Assembly: GCF_030140925.1 (NCBI RefSeq)
Contig: NZ_JARBWD010000001.1
Coordinates: 248,001 to 312,000, forward strand
Origin: Parerythrobacter aestuarii
GTDB taxonomy: Bacteria > Pseudomonadota > Alphaproteobacteria > Sphingomonadales > Sphingomonadaceae
DNA: 64,000 bases
Reading direction: 5' to 3'
The position numbers were made by a program, and so were the translations under genes. Of this stretch, positions 36,549 through 44,982 are shown piece by piece. Within the stretch, counting starts at the first letter, position 1. Every line of letters starts with the position of its first letter. The notes under the pieces are model-generated. The model made no database searches, was not told where the DNA came from, and saw only the letters and a program-made list of their open reading frames with translations.

Positions 36549-36752
36549 ATGTTGATGTCATCACGCAACCAGCCCGCACTGCTCGAATATGGTCCCAACG
36601 GCTTTCGCGTCCTGCGCACGGGGCGCTTCGTATTGTGCGCGGTCAGCGGCGTCGAAATTGGGCTTGAAGACCTCCGCTACTGGAGCGTCGAACATCAGGA
36701 AGCCTACGCATCGGCCGAGCTGGCAACGAAACGCCTGACCGGGGAGGGCTGA
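36549..36752 (+). CDS. DUF2093 protein
   Basis: The 67-residue protein matches DUF2093 almost end to end: PALLEYGPNGFRVLRTGRFV, LCAVSGVEIGLEDLRYWSVE and HQEAYASAELATKRL. Function is unknown; the family is restricted mainly to alphaproteobacteria, where it often accompanies xseA, as here, 24 bases downstream. Its stop overlaps the ATG of the M23 peptidase gene, so xseA, this gene and the peptidase form one transcript. Confidence 0.92.
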   Translation: MLMSSRNQPALLEYGPNGFRVLRTGRFVLCAVSGVEIGLEDLRYWSVEHQEAYASAELATKRLTGEG

Positions 36753-37636
36753 TGGCCCGCCGATGGCATTGGGGCGCTGCGGCTGGTGCAGCGCTTGCGG
36801 TTGCGTTTGTTCTCAATCTCGCTGCGCCCGGTAGCGGTTCGGCCGCGAGCGAGGCAACCGGGCCTGTTTTGCGCGAAACAACCAAATTCCTGCTCGAGGG
36901 CGAACTGGAGCAAGGTGGCTGGATACGAGGTCAGGCACCGTTGCGTACCGTACGATTACAGTTCGGTAATAGGCTGCTCGAGCTTGACCAGGACCGTCGC
37001 TTCTTTGCCGCCTTCGACCGCGATGCCGGGCCGTCGGCCGAGCTGATCGCCACCCTGTCCGACGGTAGCGCCATTGCTGCTCCGCTCACCATCAAGCCAC
37101 GCGCCTGGAACATCGAGCGGGTCAATATCGCCCGCCGCAGCGGAGGGATGAGCGATGCCTTCTGGCAGCGCCGCAAGCCCGAGCTCGACCGGATCAACGC
37201 GGCGCGCAGCGTGGACGCTGACAGTCGCGGCTGGGCGCAGGACTTCATCTGGCCGGTGACCGGGCGCATTTCAGGCCGGTTCGGCTCGCAGCGGATCTAT
37301 CGTGGCGAGCCGGGCAGCTATCATTCGGGCATGGACATCGCCACCGGCGCGAGCGGCACACCCTTCGTTGCCCCGGCCGACGGCGTGGTGACACTGGCGG
37401 CGACCGGATTCTCGCTCGAAGGCGGATTGCTCATTATCGATCATGGCAATGGGCTCAACAGCGCTTTCCTGCACCTCTCCAAGATCGCCGTCAGCGAGGG
37501 CGAGCGCGTGCGGCAGGGGCAATATGTCGGCAATATCGGTGCTACCGGGCGCGCCACAGGGCCGCATTTGCATTGGAGCATGAAGTGGCGCGATGCGCGG
37601 GTCGATCCGCTGCTGTTTACCGGCCCGATGCGCTAA
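36752..37636 (+). CDS. M23-family (LytM-type) peptidoglycan peptidase
   Basis: The 294-residue protein has an N-terminal hydrophobic segment (GAAAGAALAVAFVLNLAAPG), a beta-rich middle domain and a C-terminal LytM domain. The domain carries the zinc-site residues: His and Asp in SYHSGMDIATGASGTPFVAP, and the HxH pair in ATGPHLHWSMKWRDARVDPL. All metal ligands are present, so it should cut peptide cross-links in the cell wall rather than act as an inactive EnvC-like activator. It is coupled to the DUF2093 gene by TGATG. Confidence 0.92.
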   Translation: MARRWHWGAAAGAALAVAFVLNLAAPGSGSAASEATGPVLRETTKFLLEGELEQGGWIRGQAPLRTVRLQFGNRLLELDQDRRFFAAFDRDAGPSAELIATLSDGSAIAAPLTIKPRAWNIERVNIARRSGGMSDAFWQRRKPELDRINAARSVDADSRGWAQDFIWPVTGRISGRFGSQRIYRGEPGSYHSGMDIATGASGTPFVAPADGVVTLAATGFSLEGGLLIIDHGNGLNSAFLHLSKIAVSEGERVRQGQYVGNIGATGRATGPHLHWSMKWRDARVDPLLFTGPMR

Positions 37637-37653
37637 GGGGCCGGGGATTGCCG

Positions 37654-38652
37654 ATGAAGCGCCGCCTGATCCTGCTGGTGCTGGTTGCGGTCGCGCTTGC
37701 GCCGGGAACATGGCTGCGCAGTGCTCCTCCACCCGTGATGCTGAATGCCGGGGTCGAAGTCATTCGCCTCGCCATCGATAAACCGCGCATTGGAGCGCTG
37801 GACGTTATCGGGACCTGGCAGCTCAAGAGCGAACATTCCCTGTTCCATGGCTATTCGGGGCTCGTCGCGCTTGGTGGCGGCAAGTTCCTTGCTGCCAGCG
37901 ACGCAGGGGCCGGGTTGGCGTTCTCCATGGCGTCGGGAGGCCCGACCGACTTCGAGCTGTTTCCCTACGATCCCGACACCAGGTTTACCGACAAGATGTA
38001 CCAGGACATCGAAGCGCTGGCGCATGATCCGGGCACGGGGCGCGTCTGGGCAGCATTCGAAGGCCGCAACATGATCGAACGGCGCGAAGGGGACCTTTCG
38101 GACCCGGCCCAGGCCCTGCCGGAGCCGATGCGGCGCTGGGGCGAGAACAGCGGGCCCGAGGCGATGACGCGGTTGAGCGACGGGAGCTTCTTGATGCTGG
38201 GCGAAGGCAGGGCCGGGTTCATGGGCGAAGAATTTCCGGGCCTGAAGTGGCAGCGCGATCCGGTGCTGGGTGACAAGCCAATGGAGTTCAGCTTTGCCGC
38301 CCCAGAGGGCTTTCGCCCCACCGACATGGCGGCGCTGCCTGATGGCAGGGTCTTGATCCTTGTGCGCCGGATCGCATGGGGCTTTCCGCCGCATTTCAAG
38401 GTAGTGCTGCTGGTTGCCGACCCGGCGGAAATCGTTGTCGGCGAGAGTTGGAGCGGCACGGAGCTGGCACGTTTTGACCCGCCGTTTCCGACCGACAATT
38501 ATGAGGGACTTGCGATCGAACCCGGAAGTGATCGCGGCACGGGCTACCCCGTGATGGTGACGATAATCTCGGATGACAATGCCGTATCCTACCAGCGCAC
38601 GCTCCTGCTGCGGCTGCAATGGGACGGCAAACTGCCCGCGCCCTCAAGATAG
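37654..38652 (+). CDS. Phytase-like esterase domain protein, exported
   Basis: The 332-residue product has a signal peptide (MKRRLILLVLVAVALAPGTW) and a beta-propeller of the phytase-like esterase type, with SLFHGYSGLVALGGGKFLAA, DKMYQDIEALAHDPGTGRVW, SGPEAMTRLSDGSFLMLGE and DNYEGLAIEPG. The D/N-Y-E-G-L-A repeats are the metal-facing propeller motifs. Substrate unknown. The ATG at 37654 is 17 bases after the M23 peptidase stop, so it probably ends the xseA transcript, at the hairpin 38666-38695. Confidence 0.85.
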   Translation: MKRRLILLVLVAVALAPGTWLRSAPPPVMLNAGVEVIRLAIDKPRIGALDVIGTWQLKSEHSLFHGYSGLVALGGGKFLAASDAGAGLAFSMASGGPTDFELFPYDPDTRFTDKMYQDIEALAHDPGTGRVWAAFEGRNMIERREGDLSDPAQALPEPMRRWGENSGPEAMTRLSDGSFLMLGEGRAGFMGEEFPGLKWQRDPVLGDKPMEFSFAAPEGFRPTDMAALPDGRVLILVRRIAWGFPPHFKVVLLVADPAEIVVGESWSGTELARFDPPFPTDNYEGLAIEPGSDRGTGYPVMVTIISDDNAVSYQRTLLLRLQWDGKLPAPSR

Positions 38653-38665
38653 GCCGGACACAGCA

Positions 38666-38695
38666 AAGGGCGCACAGGTTGCCCCGCGCGCCCTT
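38666..38695. terminator. Hairpin terminator between the esterase gene and rpmB
   Basis: Eight-pair stem AAGGGCGC (38666-38673) / GCGCCCTT (38688-38695) with a 14-base loop, lying between two convergent genes. No long T run on either side. Confidence 0.5.
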
Positions 38696-38726
38696 GGATG
38701 CTGTCAGTGGCCCTGAGGCCCTTGGC

Positions 38727-39014
38727 TTACGCCGCGGCCAGAGCCTTCTTCAGCTCGCGCTTCACCTTGAGCGCGTTAGAGGAAAGCTTCTCGTCCTTGG
38801 TCTTGAGCAGCCAGTTGTCCAGTCCGCCATTGTGCTCGACCGAGCGCAGGCCCTGGGTCGACACGCGGAACTTGAAGCTGCGGTCGAGCTTCTCGCTCAG
38901 CAGCGTGACGTTCTGCAGGTTGGGCAGGAAGACGCGCTTGGTCTTGTTGTTGGCGTGGCTCACGTTGTGGCCGACCTGGCGGCCCTTGCCGGTCAGTTCG
39001 CAGATGCGCGACAT
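38727..39014 (-). CDS. rpmB: 50S ribosomal protein L28
   Basis: The 95-residue protein starts [20 protein letters not shown], with [20 protein letters not shown] and [14 protein letters not shown] RNA-binding residues ([20 protein letters not shown]). Length is normal for the alphaproteobacterial form, which has a longer C-terminus than E. coli L28. Only one of the zinc-type cysteines is present. It is transcribed alone, divergent from tadA; rpmG is not beside it. Confidence 0.96.
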   Translation of the reverse strand: MSRICELTGKGRQVGHNVSHANNKTKRVFLPNLQNVTLLSEKLDRSFKFRVSTQGLRSVEHNGGLDNWLLKTKDEKLSSNALKVKRELKKALAAA

Positions 39015-39134
39015 GGTTCGTCTCTTCTCAAAAAATATCGGTCAATGCCGGGAAAGGCGCGCGCATAGCGGCGGAGGGGCGAATCGTCAACACGAGTCTG
39101 GCTATTCGGCACCAGCGGCGGTAGCGCCCATGGC

Positions 39135-39590
39135 ATGACCCGCTGGCCCTTACCAGACCCGATGCGCCGCGCCCTCGACGCCGCCCGTGCGGCGGCCGAG
39201 GCCGGCGAAGTGCCGATCGGGGCGGTGGTGACACGCGGCGAGGACATCATCGCCGTCGCGCACAACTCTCCGCGCACGGACACTGACCCCACTGCCCATG
39301 CCGAAGTGGCCGCGATTCGCGCCGCTGCCAAGGCATTGGGGCAGGAGCGGCTGGAAGGTTGCGACCTGTGGGTGACGCTCGAACCCTGCGCCATGTGCGC
39401 CGGGGCGATCAGCCACGCGCGGATCGCGCGGCTCTACTACGCCGCCAGCGACCCCAAGGGCGGCGCAGTGGAGCACGGAGCGAAGGTGTTCGATCATCCG
39501 CAATGCCTGCACGCGCCGGAAGTGTATGCGGGCATGGGCGAGGACGAGGCTGCGGGGTTGCTCAAGAGATTCTTTGCTGAGCGTCGGTAG
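39135..39590 (+). CDS. tadA: tRNA adenosine(34) deaminase TadA
   Basis: The 151-residue deaminase converts A34 of tRNA-Arg(ACG) to inosine. Zinc and catalytic residues are in TAHAEVAAIRAAAKALG (His and Glu) and LEPCAMCAGAISHARIARLY (two Cys). YYAASDPKGGAVEHG is the usual RNA-facing loop. It is essential in most bacteria. Its last 29 bases overlap the end of a convergent unknown gene. Confidence 0.95.
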   Translation: MTRWPLPDPMRRALDAARAAAEAGEVPIGAVVTRGEDIIAVAHNSPRTDTDPTAHAEVAAIRAAAKALGQERLEGCDLWVTLEPCAMCAGAISHARIARLYYAASDPKGGAVEHGAKVFDHPQCLHAPEVYAGMGEDEAAGLLKRFFAERR

Positions 39591-40008
39591 GGACAGGGCT
39601 TCCTTTGCCAAGTTGCTCTGCTCCGAGCCTTGTCAGGCATTCATCCCTTGCAGCCAACTCTCGGTCTGTCTTCGCTTCGGCAAGCAACGGTCCGAGGTGA
39701 TAGAGCAGCAACTCTCGATCTCGTCGCGATTCCGGAACCAGCCTGCCCATCACCGAGAAGAACCTCGCCAAGCCCAGCAGTTTCCTGAACACAATGTAGG
39801 GCTTGGCATGGGCAAATACTCGCCCACGAAGATAATGCTCGGCCAGCGCAACCGCATCGACCCGCTTGAAAGAAAGATGCTCGAGCAAAGCGAATGCAAC
39901 GCCGAGTTCGGAGGAATCGCGGGGATAGTTCGCGATCAGCCATTCTGACGCCTCATGGGACGGCATCTTGCGCAAGCGGGCAGCCTGTTCTCGAAGTTCT
40001 TTCCTCAC
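39562..40008 (-). CDS. Unknown cytosolic helical protein
   Basis: A 148-residue frame begins with a GTG (VRKELREQAARLRKMPSHEA) that overlaps the RNase T2 stop codon as GTGA, the coupling pattern seen throughout this operon. The product is helical and charged (SEWLIANYP, GVAFALLEHLSFKRVDAVAL, LLLYHLGPLLAEAKTDRELA), with residue composition like a real protein. An ATG inside at MPSHEA is an alternative start. The much longer open frame that continues upstream of 40008 is out of frame with RNase T2 and was not used. No family recognised; it overlaps the end of tadA by 29 bases. Confidence 0.6.
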   Translation of the reverse strand: MRKELREQAARLRKMPSHEASEWLIANYPRDSSELGVAFALLEHLSFKRVDAVALAEHYLRGRVFAHAKPYIVFRKLLGLARFFSVMGRLVPESRRDRELLLYHLGPLLAEAKTDRELAARDECLTRLGAEQLGKGSPVPTDAQQRIS

Positions 40009-40703
40009 AACCCCCGCCAGATCTTCGCCGACACATTGTCCCGCGCGCCCAGCTGGCTGCGCTTGCAGCGGGTCGGCATCCAGTCCTTGCCGTAGCAGAG
40101 CCGCAGTTCCTGTAGCCACCCGCGTTCGTTGAGTTTCACGCCGACCATCTCCGGCGTCCAGTCGGGGTTGGCGCGAGTGAAGGCGGCGCGGATGCGGCCT
40201 GCGGTCAGCCCGTCCTCGCGGCTCAGGCGGTCGTAGTCGGGGTGCTTGAGGCTGTTCCAGAGGATGCGGGTGACCTTGAAATAGGTCTCGGGCTTGCGGG
40301 TCAAGCAGGCGCCATGCTTGCGCCACTGGTCGGCCATCAGCCGGGCCGAGGGCATCATGCACATATTGCGCTTCGCCTCGGGCACGCTGACGCGCTGGGC
40401 GGTGCGGCAATATTGCGGCCAGGTGGAGCGGCCGTCCGGCCACAGGCCATGCACCACCATGCCGAAGCGCCCGTTGCGGCCCGAGCATTGCGAGCGATGG
40501 CGGGGCGAACTTTGACGGTTCTTGCAGAACTCCGGCGACCAGCTCAGCGCGAAGGTGTAGCCAGTGACCGGCAGCTGGCGCGGCTGGCCCGACTTGCCCT
40601 CCGGCACCAGCAGGTTCTGCGGCACGCGGCACTGGTAGGATTGGGCGAATGCGGGACCCGCACATAGGCCAGCCAAGCCGACAAACAGGGCGATCTTACG
40701 CAT
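40005..40703 (-). CDS. Ribonuclease T2 family protein, exported
   Basis: The 232-residue product has a signal peptide (MRKIALFVGLAGLCAGPAFA) and both catalytic blocks of RNase T2: GMVVHGLWPDG and ADQWRKHGACL, each with the essential His plus the Lys/Glu region. Several cysteines (CRVPQ, FCKNRQ, SQCSGR, NMCMMP, GACL, LCYGKD, TRCKRS) suit a disulfide-bonded periplasmic enzyme that cleaves RNA through 2',3'-cyclic phosphates. It lies in an operon after nadC and a small membrane protein, overlapping the latter by eight bases. Confidence 0.92.
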   Translation of the reverse strand: MRKIALFVGLAGLCAGPAFAQSYQCRVPQNLLVPEGKSGQPRQLPVTGYTFALSWSPEFCKNRQSSPRHRSQCSGRNGRFGMVVHGLWPDGRSTWPQYCRTAQRVSVPEAKRNMCMMPSARLMADQWRKHGACLTRKPETYFKVTRILWNSLKHPDYDRLSREDGLTAGRIRAAFTRANPDWTPEMVGVKLNERGWLQELRLCYGKDWMPTRCKRSQLGARDNVSAKIWRGL

Positions 40704-41130
40704 CGCTCCCCCGCGTTTGTCCAGATATGGCCCGTGATGCGGTGTAGCCGGCCACAGCGAACATCAGCAGGCCATTCAGGAGATACCAGTTCACCACCGT
40801 TTGGTTCACCGTATGACCATCATCCAGCGCAGCCTGCAGCCAGGGGATCGGCAGATAGAGAGCTAAGGCCCAGAAAACGAGATTCGTGATACGCCTCGGG
40901 TAGATCGCAAGAACGAGCGGTATGACTGCGTGAACGAACAAATACTCGACAATTTCCGGCCGGACGTAGGCGAACCTTTGGCGGACCTCTGGCTGATCCC
41001 AATAGGCGCGATATTCCGCAGTCGCAGCGGCGAGGTAGAAGAGGCTCGCAAGAAGCGCGCCTGCTATCAGCACACGCAAGACAATTACGGTCCTTGCATC
41101 GAGCCAACCGCGAGCGAACAGCCACCTCAC
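40696..41130 (-). CDS. Small membrane protein of unknown function
   Basis: The 144-residue protein has four hydrophobic segments (about residues 15-36, 64-77, 83-97 and 113-130) and a conserved-looking loop with Arg and Tyr residues (YWDQPEVRQRFAYVRPEIVE). It overlaps nadC by four bases upstream and RNase T2 by eight bases downstream, so it is embedded in the nadC operon. I do not recognise the family. Confidence 0.7.
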   Translation of the reverse strand: MRWLFARGWLDARTVIVLRVLIAGALLASLFYLAAATAEYRAYWDQPEVRQRFAYVRPEIVEYLFVHAVIPLVLAIYPRRITNLVFWALALYLPIPWLQAALDDGHTVNQTVVNWYLLNGLLMFAVAGYTASRAISGQTRGSDA

Positions 41131-41990
41131 AGCGGCTTAAAATCCAAGCCAATATCGGCTGCAGGCGCGCTCTGAGTCAGACGGCCGACGGAGACGTAGT
41201 CCACGCCCGTCGCGGCCTTGGCCTTGATGGTCTGGAGGTTGATCCCCCCGCTCGCTTCGGTCGGGACGCGGCCGGCGACGATGCTCACGGCCTCGCGCAG
41301 TGTATCGGGCTCCATATTGTCGAGCAGCAGCCGGGTCGCGCCCGCCGCCAATGCCGGTTCGATCTGGTCGAGCCGGTCGACCTCGCAGATGATCTCCTGC
41401 ACCCCGGCCTCGACCGCGCGCCGCACCGCTTCGCCGACGCTGCCGGCGACCAGCACGTGGTTGTCCTTGATCATCGCTGCGTCCCACAGGCCCATGCGGT
41501 GATTGCTCGCCCCGCCCATGCGCACAGCATATTTCTCCAGATGCCGCAGGCCGGGGATGGTCTTGCGGGTGTCGAGCAGGGTGCAATCCGGATTGTCCAT
41601 CGCGTCGACATATTCGCGCACCATGGTGGCGATGCCAGAGAGGTGCTGGAGGGTGTTGAGCGCGCTGCGTTCGGCAGTCAGCATGGCGCGGGCATTGCCT
41701 TCCAGCCGCATCAGGTCGGTCCCGGCGGGCACCTGCGCGCCTTCCTCGACGAGGATCTCGATGGTCATCTCCGGCTCGAGTGCGCGGAAGAACGCCTCGG
41801 CGATGGGCAGGCCGGCGACGCTGATGGCATCGCGCGTATCCATCACCCCGGCAAAGCGCGCCCCGGCCGGGATCACGCTTTCGCTGGTCACGTCATGCCC
41901 GCCGCCGGGCAGGCCATTGCCCAGATCTTCAGCCAGCGTGTCGCGAACGAAAACGTCGAGGTCGAAACCGGGGAGGAAGAAGTTGGTCAT
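41127..41990 (-). CDS. nadC: Nicotinate-nucleotide pyrophosphorylase (carboxylating)
   Basis: The 287-residue enzyme makes nicotinate mononucleotide from quinolinate and PRPP in NAD synthesis. Motifs are DLGNGLPGGGHDVTSESVIP, ERSALNTLQHLSGIATMV, LLDTRKTIPGLRHLEKYAVR, GGASNHRMGLWDAAMIKDNH, the acidic ICEVDRLDQIEPALAAGATR and EASGGINLQTIKAKAATGVD. It heads an operon of four overlapping genes down to 39562. nadA and nadB are not in the window. Confidence 0.96.
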   Translation of the reverse strand: MTNFFLPGFDLDVFVRDTLAEDLGNGLPGGGHDVTSESVIPAGARFAGVMDTRDAISVAGLPIAEAFFRALEPEMTIEILVEEGAQVPAGTDLMRLEGNARAMLTAERSALNTLQHLSGIATMVREYVDAMDNPDCTLLDTRKTIPGLRHLEKYAVRMGGASNHRMGLWDAAMIKDNHVLVAGSVGEAVRRAVEAGVQEIICEVDRLDQIEPALAAGATRLLLDNMEPDTLREAVSIVAGRVPTEASGGINLQTIKAKAATGVDYVSVGRLTQSAPAADIGLDFKPL

Positions 41991-42210
41991 TGCGCGCTTT
42001 TGGCCTTTCTTTTGTTTGGCCTCAAGCGCCGGCGTTCGCGTCCGCTCACTTGGCTTCCGCCCTACCGGGCGGCGCGCAGTCGCGCGCTGTCGTCGCCTTT
42101 CAGGCGCCGAGACCTACGCTTGCTAGCAAACTCGCGCTGGACACGGCCATGATAGGGGCCGCAAGGGCGACCGCCCGCCCGCAGCGGGCGCAGCTTGCTG
42201 CGCGTCTAGC

Positions 42211-42240
42211 GAGGACGAAAGCGCGGAGGCGCATTCGAAA
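42211..42240 (+). repeat. Dispersed intergenic repeat, copy 2
   Basis: Begins GAGGACGAAAGCGCGGAGG and matches 4321-4350. It lies in the 256-base spacer 41991-42246 between nadC and the second LytTR gene. That spacer is GC-rich with short inverted words (CCGCCCGCAGCGGGCG, GCAGCTTGCTGC) and no credible frame. Confidence 0.4.
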
Positions 42241-42246
42241 GCCAAA

Positions 42247-43044
42247 TCAGTGCACGAAACGCGCGACGACATCCCTGTACGAGCGACTGACCTTCACTTC
42301 GGCGCCTGAATCCAGCACCAGGAAGCATTCGCCATTGGTATGCGGCTTGACCTGGCGGACCTGGTCGAGGTTGACGATGGTCGAGCGGTGCACGCGCTGG
42401 AATTTGCGCGGATCGAGGCGACGCTCGAGGTCCTTCATCGTCTCGCGCAGGATCAGCGAGTTGTCGCCGGTATAGATGCACATATAGTCGCCTGCGGCCT
42501 CGATATGTTCGATCGAGTCGGTTTCGACTCGGAATATCTGCCCGCGATCCTTGACGTTGATGAGCTTTTCGTAGCGGTCGCTGGTGTCGTCACCACCTTC
42601 GGCGAATTCCTCGGCCGCATCGGGTGCGACTTCGCTAAGGACGTTAAGCAGCTTCTCGGCCTCTTCGGCGCTTTTCTTCTCTGCCAGCCGCTGGCGCACA
42701 CGCTCGATGGTGTCGGCCAGCTTGTCCTCGTCGACCGGCTTCATCAGGTAATTGACGGCATTTGCCTCGAACGCGCGAATGGCGTGTTCCTGGTAGGCGG
42801 TGACGAATACGAACAGAGGCGGTTCGATCTCCATCACGCCCTTGACCACGCTGAAGCCATCGAACCCCGGCATCTGGATGTCGAGGAACACCAGGTCGGG
42901 TTTCTCGGTCTTGATCTTGCGGATCGCTTCGCGACCGTTGGAACAGGTGCCGATGATCTCCACGTCTTCGAACGGCTGCAGCCGCAGCTGCAGGCCCTGG
43001 ATGGCGAGCTTCTCATCGTCGACGAGGATGGTGCGAATGGTCAT
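42247..43044 (-). CDS. LytTR-family response regulator (pair 2)
   Basis: The 265-residue protein has a receiver domain (TILVDDEKLAIQGLQLRL; phosphorylated Asp55 in DLVFLDIQMPGFDG; Lys in NYLMKPVDEDKL). A 35-residue acidic linker rich in Glu, Ala and Asp (AEEFAEGGDDTSDRYEKL) follows, then a LytTR DNA-binding domain (EHIEAAGDYMCIYTGDNSL, RVHRSTIVNLDQVRQVKPHT). The linker is longer than in pair 1. It starts four bases after the kinase stop and is its evident partner. Confidence 0.94.
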   Translation of the reverse strand: MTIRTILVDDEKLAIQGLQLRLQPFEDVEIIGTCSNGREAIRKIKTEKPDLVFLDIQMPGFDGFSVVKGVMEIEPPLFVFVTAYQEHAIRAFEANAVNYLMKPVDEDKLADTIERVRQRLAEKKSAEEAEKLLNVLSEVAPDAAEEFAEGGDDTSDRYEKLINVKDRGQIFRVETDSIEHIEAAGDYMCIYTGDNSLILRETMKDLERRLDPRKFQRVHRSTIVNLDQVRQVKPHTNGECFLVLDSGAEVKVSRSYRDVVARFVH

Positions 43045-43048
43045 GGGT

Positions 43049-44266
43049 TCAACTTCCGGTGGCGCGATGGGCGTCTAGCGATTCCACATTGGCAGGCAGC
43101 TCCGACCTCGGGTTAGCTGCAGTTGGGGCAGGGCCGTTGGGGGAAATGGCCTCGCTATCTTCCAATGCGGTTTCATAGGGGAGTTCGATCACGACGGTGA
43201 AGCCGCCATCATCGGGGGTGCGAATTTCGAACAGGTGGTCCTCTCCATAGGCCTGCGCCAGCCGATCACGGATATTGGCGAGACCTACTCCGGTGGAGAC
43301 AGGCTTGCCGGACAGCGCAATTGGCAAGCTGGCGCGCGTTTCAGGCCTTTGCAATCCCGGCCCGGTGTCGGACACGGTGATGCGAAGTCTCGGTCCGACC
43401 AATTGCGCCGACAGGGTGATGCGGGCACCCTCCTCCTGCGGTGAAACTGCGTATTTGATGGCGTTCTCGACCAACGGTTGCAGCAGCAATGACGGCAGCA
43501 CCGCCTTGGCAGCATCGGGCGCTATGTCGAATTCGGTCCGCAGGCGCTCTTCGAACCGCATGCGCTCGATATCGAGATAGAGCTTCAGAGTCTCGACTTC
43601 CTGCGCCACCGTTACCTTGCCACCGGGCTCGCTGATCAGCGTGTGCCGCAGGAAGCCTGACAGGCGCGTCAGCATGGCATTGGCCGGCTCGGTCTGCTTG
43701 AGCAGCACCAGCGTGCTGATCGAATTCAATGTGTTGAAAAGGAAATGCGGGTTGAGCTGGTAACGCAGCATGGCCAGCTGGGCGCTGGTCGCCTGCGCCT
43801 CCAGGCGTTCCAACCGGTCGGCCTGCTCCTCGACCTGCAGGAAGAAGTTGATGGCGTAATAGAGCCCGGTCCAGGCACCCAGCACCGAAAAATCAACGAA
43901 CAGGTACAGCAGCACCAACTGGGTCAAGGTGGTGGGGCGGTCAGCGAAATAGAGCGTGCTGATCCATGCTTCAACCAGGACATAGATGCCGACAGCGACT
44001 GCCAATACCCCGGCCGTTGCGCCCCAGGTAACCAACGGGGGCCTATTGATCAGCTGGCGGTAGACAACCGATAGCAGCGTGCTGAGCGAAAAGCCGGTGA
44101 TGCCGACGATCAGCATCAGGATGATGTAACTGGCCGGCTGGCCGTTCGAGATGCCCTGAACCGATCGCAACATCACGGCCCCGGTCCAGCCGGCGAACTG
44201 CAGGTTCCAGAAAGCGCGGCTCTTGTTCTCGAAGAACGGGGTGGGGCGGAAGGGCAATACGGCCAT
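43049..44266 (-). CDS. LytS-type membrane histidine kinase (pair 2)
   Basis: The 405-residue protein has four hydrophobic segments in its first 145 residues (among them IILMLIVGITGFSLSTLLSV and AGVLAVAVGIYVLVEAWI) and a short coiled coil. The kinase core carries His174 in YQLNPHFLFNTLNS, the ATP-binding VENAIKYAV and GVGLANIRDRLAQAYGE. A low-complexity tail of about 35 residues follows. Unlike pair 1 it has no large loop between membrane segments, so sensing may be within the membrane. The target genes are not evident. Confidence 0.93.
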   Translation of the reverse strand: MAVLPFRPTPFFENKSRAFWNLQFAGWTGAVMLRSVQGISNGQPASYIILMLIVGITGFSLSTLLSVVYRQLINRPPLVTWGATAGVLAVAVGIYVLVEAWISTLYFADRPTTLTQLVLLYLFVDFSVLGAWTGLYYAINFFLQVEEQADRLERLEAQATSAQLAMLRYQLNPHFLFNTLNSISTLVLLKQTEPANAMLTRLSGFLRHTLISEPGGKVTVAQEVETLKLYLDIERMRFEERLRTEFDIAPDAAKAVLPSLLLQPLVENAIKYAVSPQEEGARITLSAQLVGPRLRITVSDTGPGLQRPETRASLPIALSGKPVSTGVGLANIRDRLAQAYGEDHLFEIRTPDDGGFTVVIELPYETALEDSEAISPNGPAPTAANPRSELPANVESLDAHRATGS

Positions 44267-44361
44267 GATCGTTTCGTCTTAGCGCAAATGCGCCGCATCG
44301 TCAGATATTTTGCTCACTCGGCGAATCTGCGATAATCTGGCACCCAAGAGGAGAATCCAGC

Positions 44362-44982
44362 ATGAACGCACCGCAGCACCCCGAGCATGCCAGTGAGCAT
44401 GAACGCGCCAAGTTCCGCGAGATGAAGGAAGGCACGGCGGAAGACTGGGCCCTGATTGGCAAGGAATATCGCGAGTTCTCGAAAGGACTGGCCGATCGCG
44501 TGCTCGACCATCTGAAGCTGCTCGATGGCGATTTCGGTGGCTTTCCGGTCGATCGGCTTGAGCATTCACTGCAGACGGCAACGCGCGCTCATCGCGACGG
44601 ACGCGACGAACAATATGTAGTGATGGCGTTGTTGCACGATATTGGTGACACGCTGGGCAGCTACAACCACCCCGAAGTCGCGGCCTCGATCATCAAGCCC
44701 TTCGTTTCCGAAGAGATCCACTGGATCTGCCAGAACCACGGTGCCTTCCAGGGCTATTACTATTTCCACCACCTGGGCATGGACCGTAATGTCCGCGACA
44801 GGTTCGAGGATCATCCCTATTACAAGGCGTGCGCGGAATTCTGCGAGAAGTACGACCAGGCCGCGTTCGATCCGGACTATGACAGCGAACCGCTGGAGTT
44901 CTTCGAGCCGATGGTGCGGCGGGTCTTCGCCAGGCCGATCAACTCGATGTACGCCAAGGTGGCCGAGGAAGAGACGGCCTAA
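44362..44982 (+). CDS. HD-domain protein (PhnZ/MIOX-like fold)
   Basis: The 206-residue cytosolic protein contains an HD-type metal site: DRLEHSLQTATRAHRDG, then MALLHDIGDTLGSYNHPEVA and ICQNHGAFQGYYYFHHLGMD. The spacing H...HD...H...H with extra aromatic residues resembles the diiron HD oxygenases (PhnZ, myo-inositol oxygenase) as much as phosphohydrolases, so the chemistry is open. No phosphonate genes are nearby. It is divergent from the second kinase gene and overlaps the convergent PDZ protease by four bases. Confidence 0.82.
   Translation: MNAPQHPEHASEHERAKFREMKEGTAEDWALIGKEYREFSKGLADRVLDHLKLLDGDFGGFPVDRLEHSLQTATRAHRDGRDEQYVVMALLHDIGDTLGSYNHPEVAASIIKPFVSEEIHWICQNHGAFQGYYYFHHLGMDRNVRDRFEDHPYYKACAEFCEKYDQAAFDPDYDSEPLEFFEPMVRRVFARPINSMYAKVAEEETA

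Noticed and set aside
40009..40665. N-terminal two thirds of a 367-codon minus-strand frame
   Set aside because: It is out of frame with the clear RNase T2 gene; only the part after the RNase stop (39562-40008) reads like a real protein.
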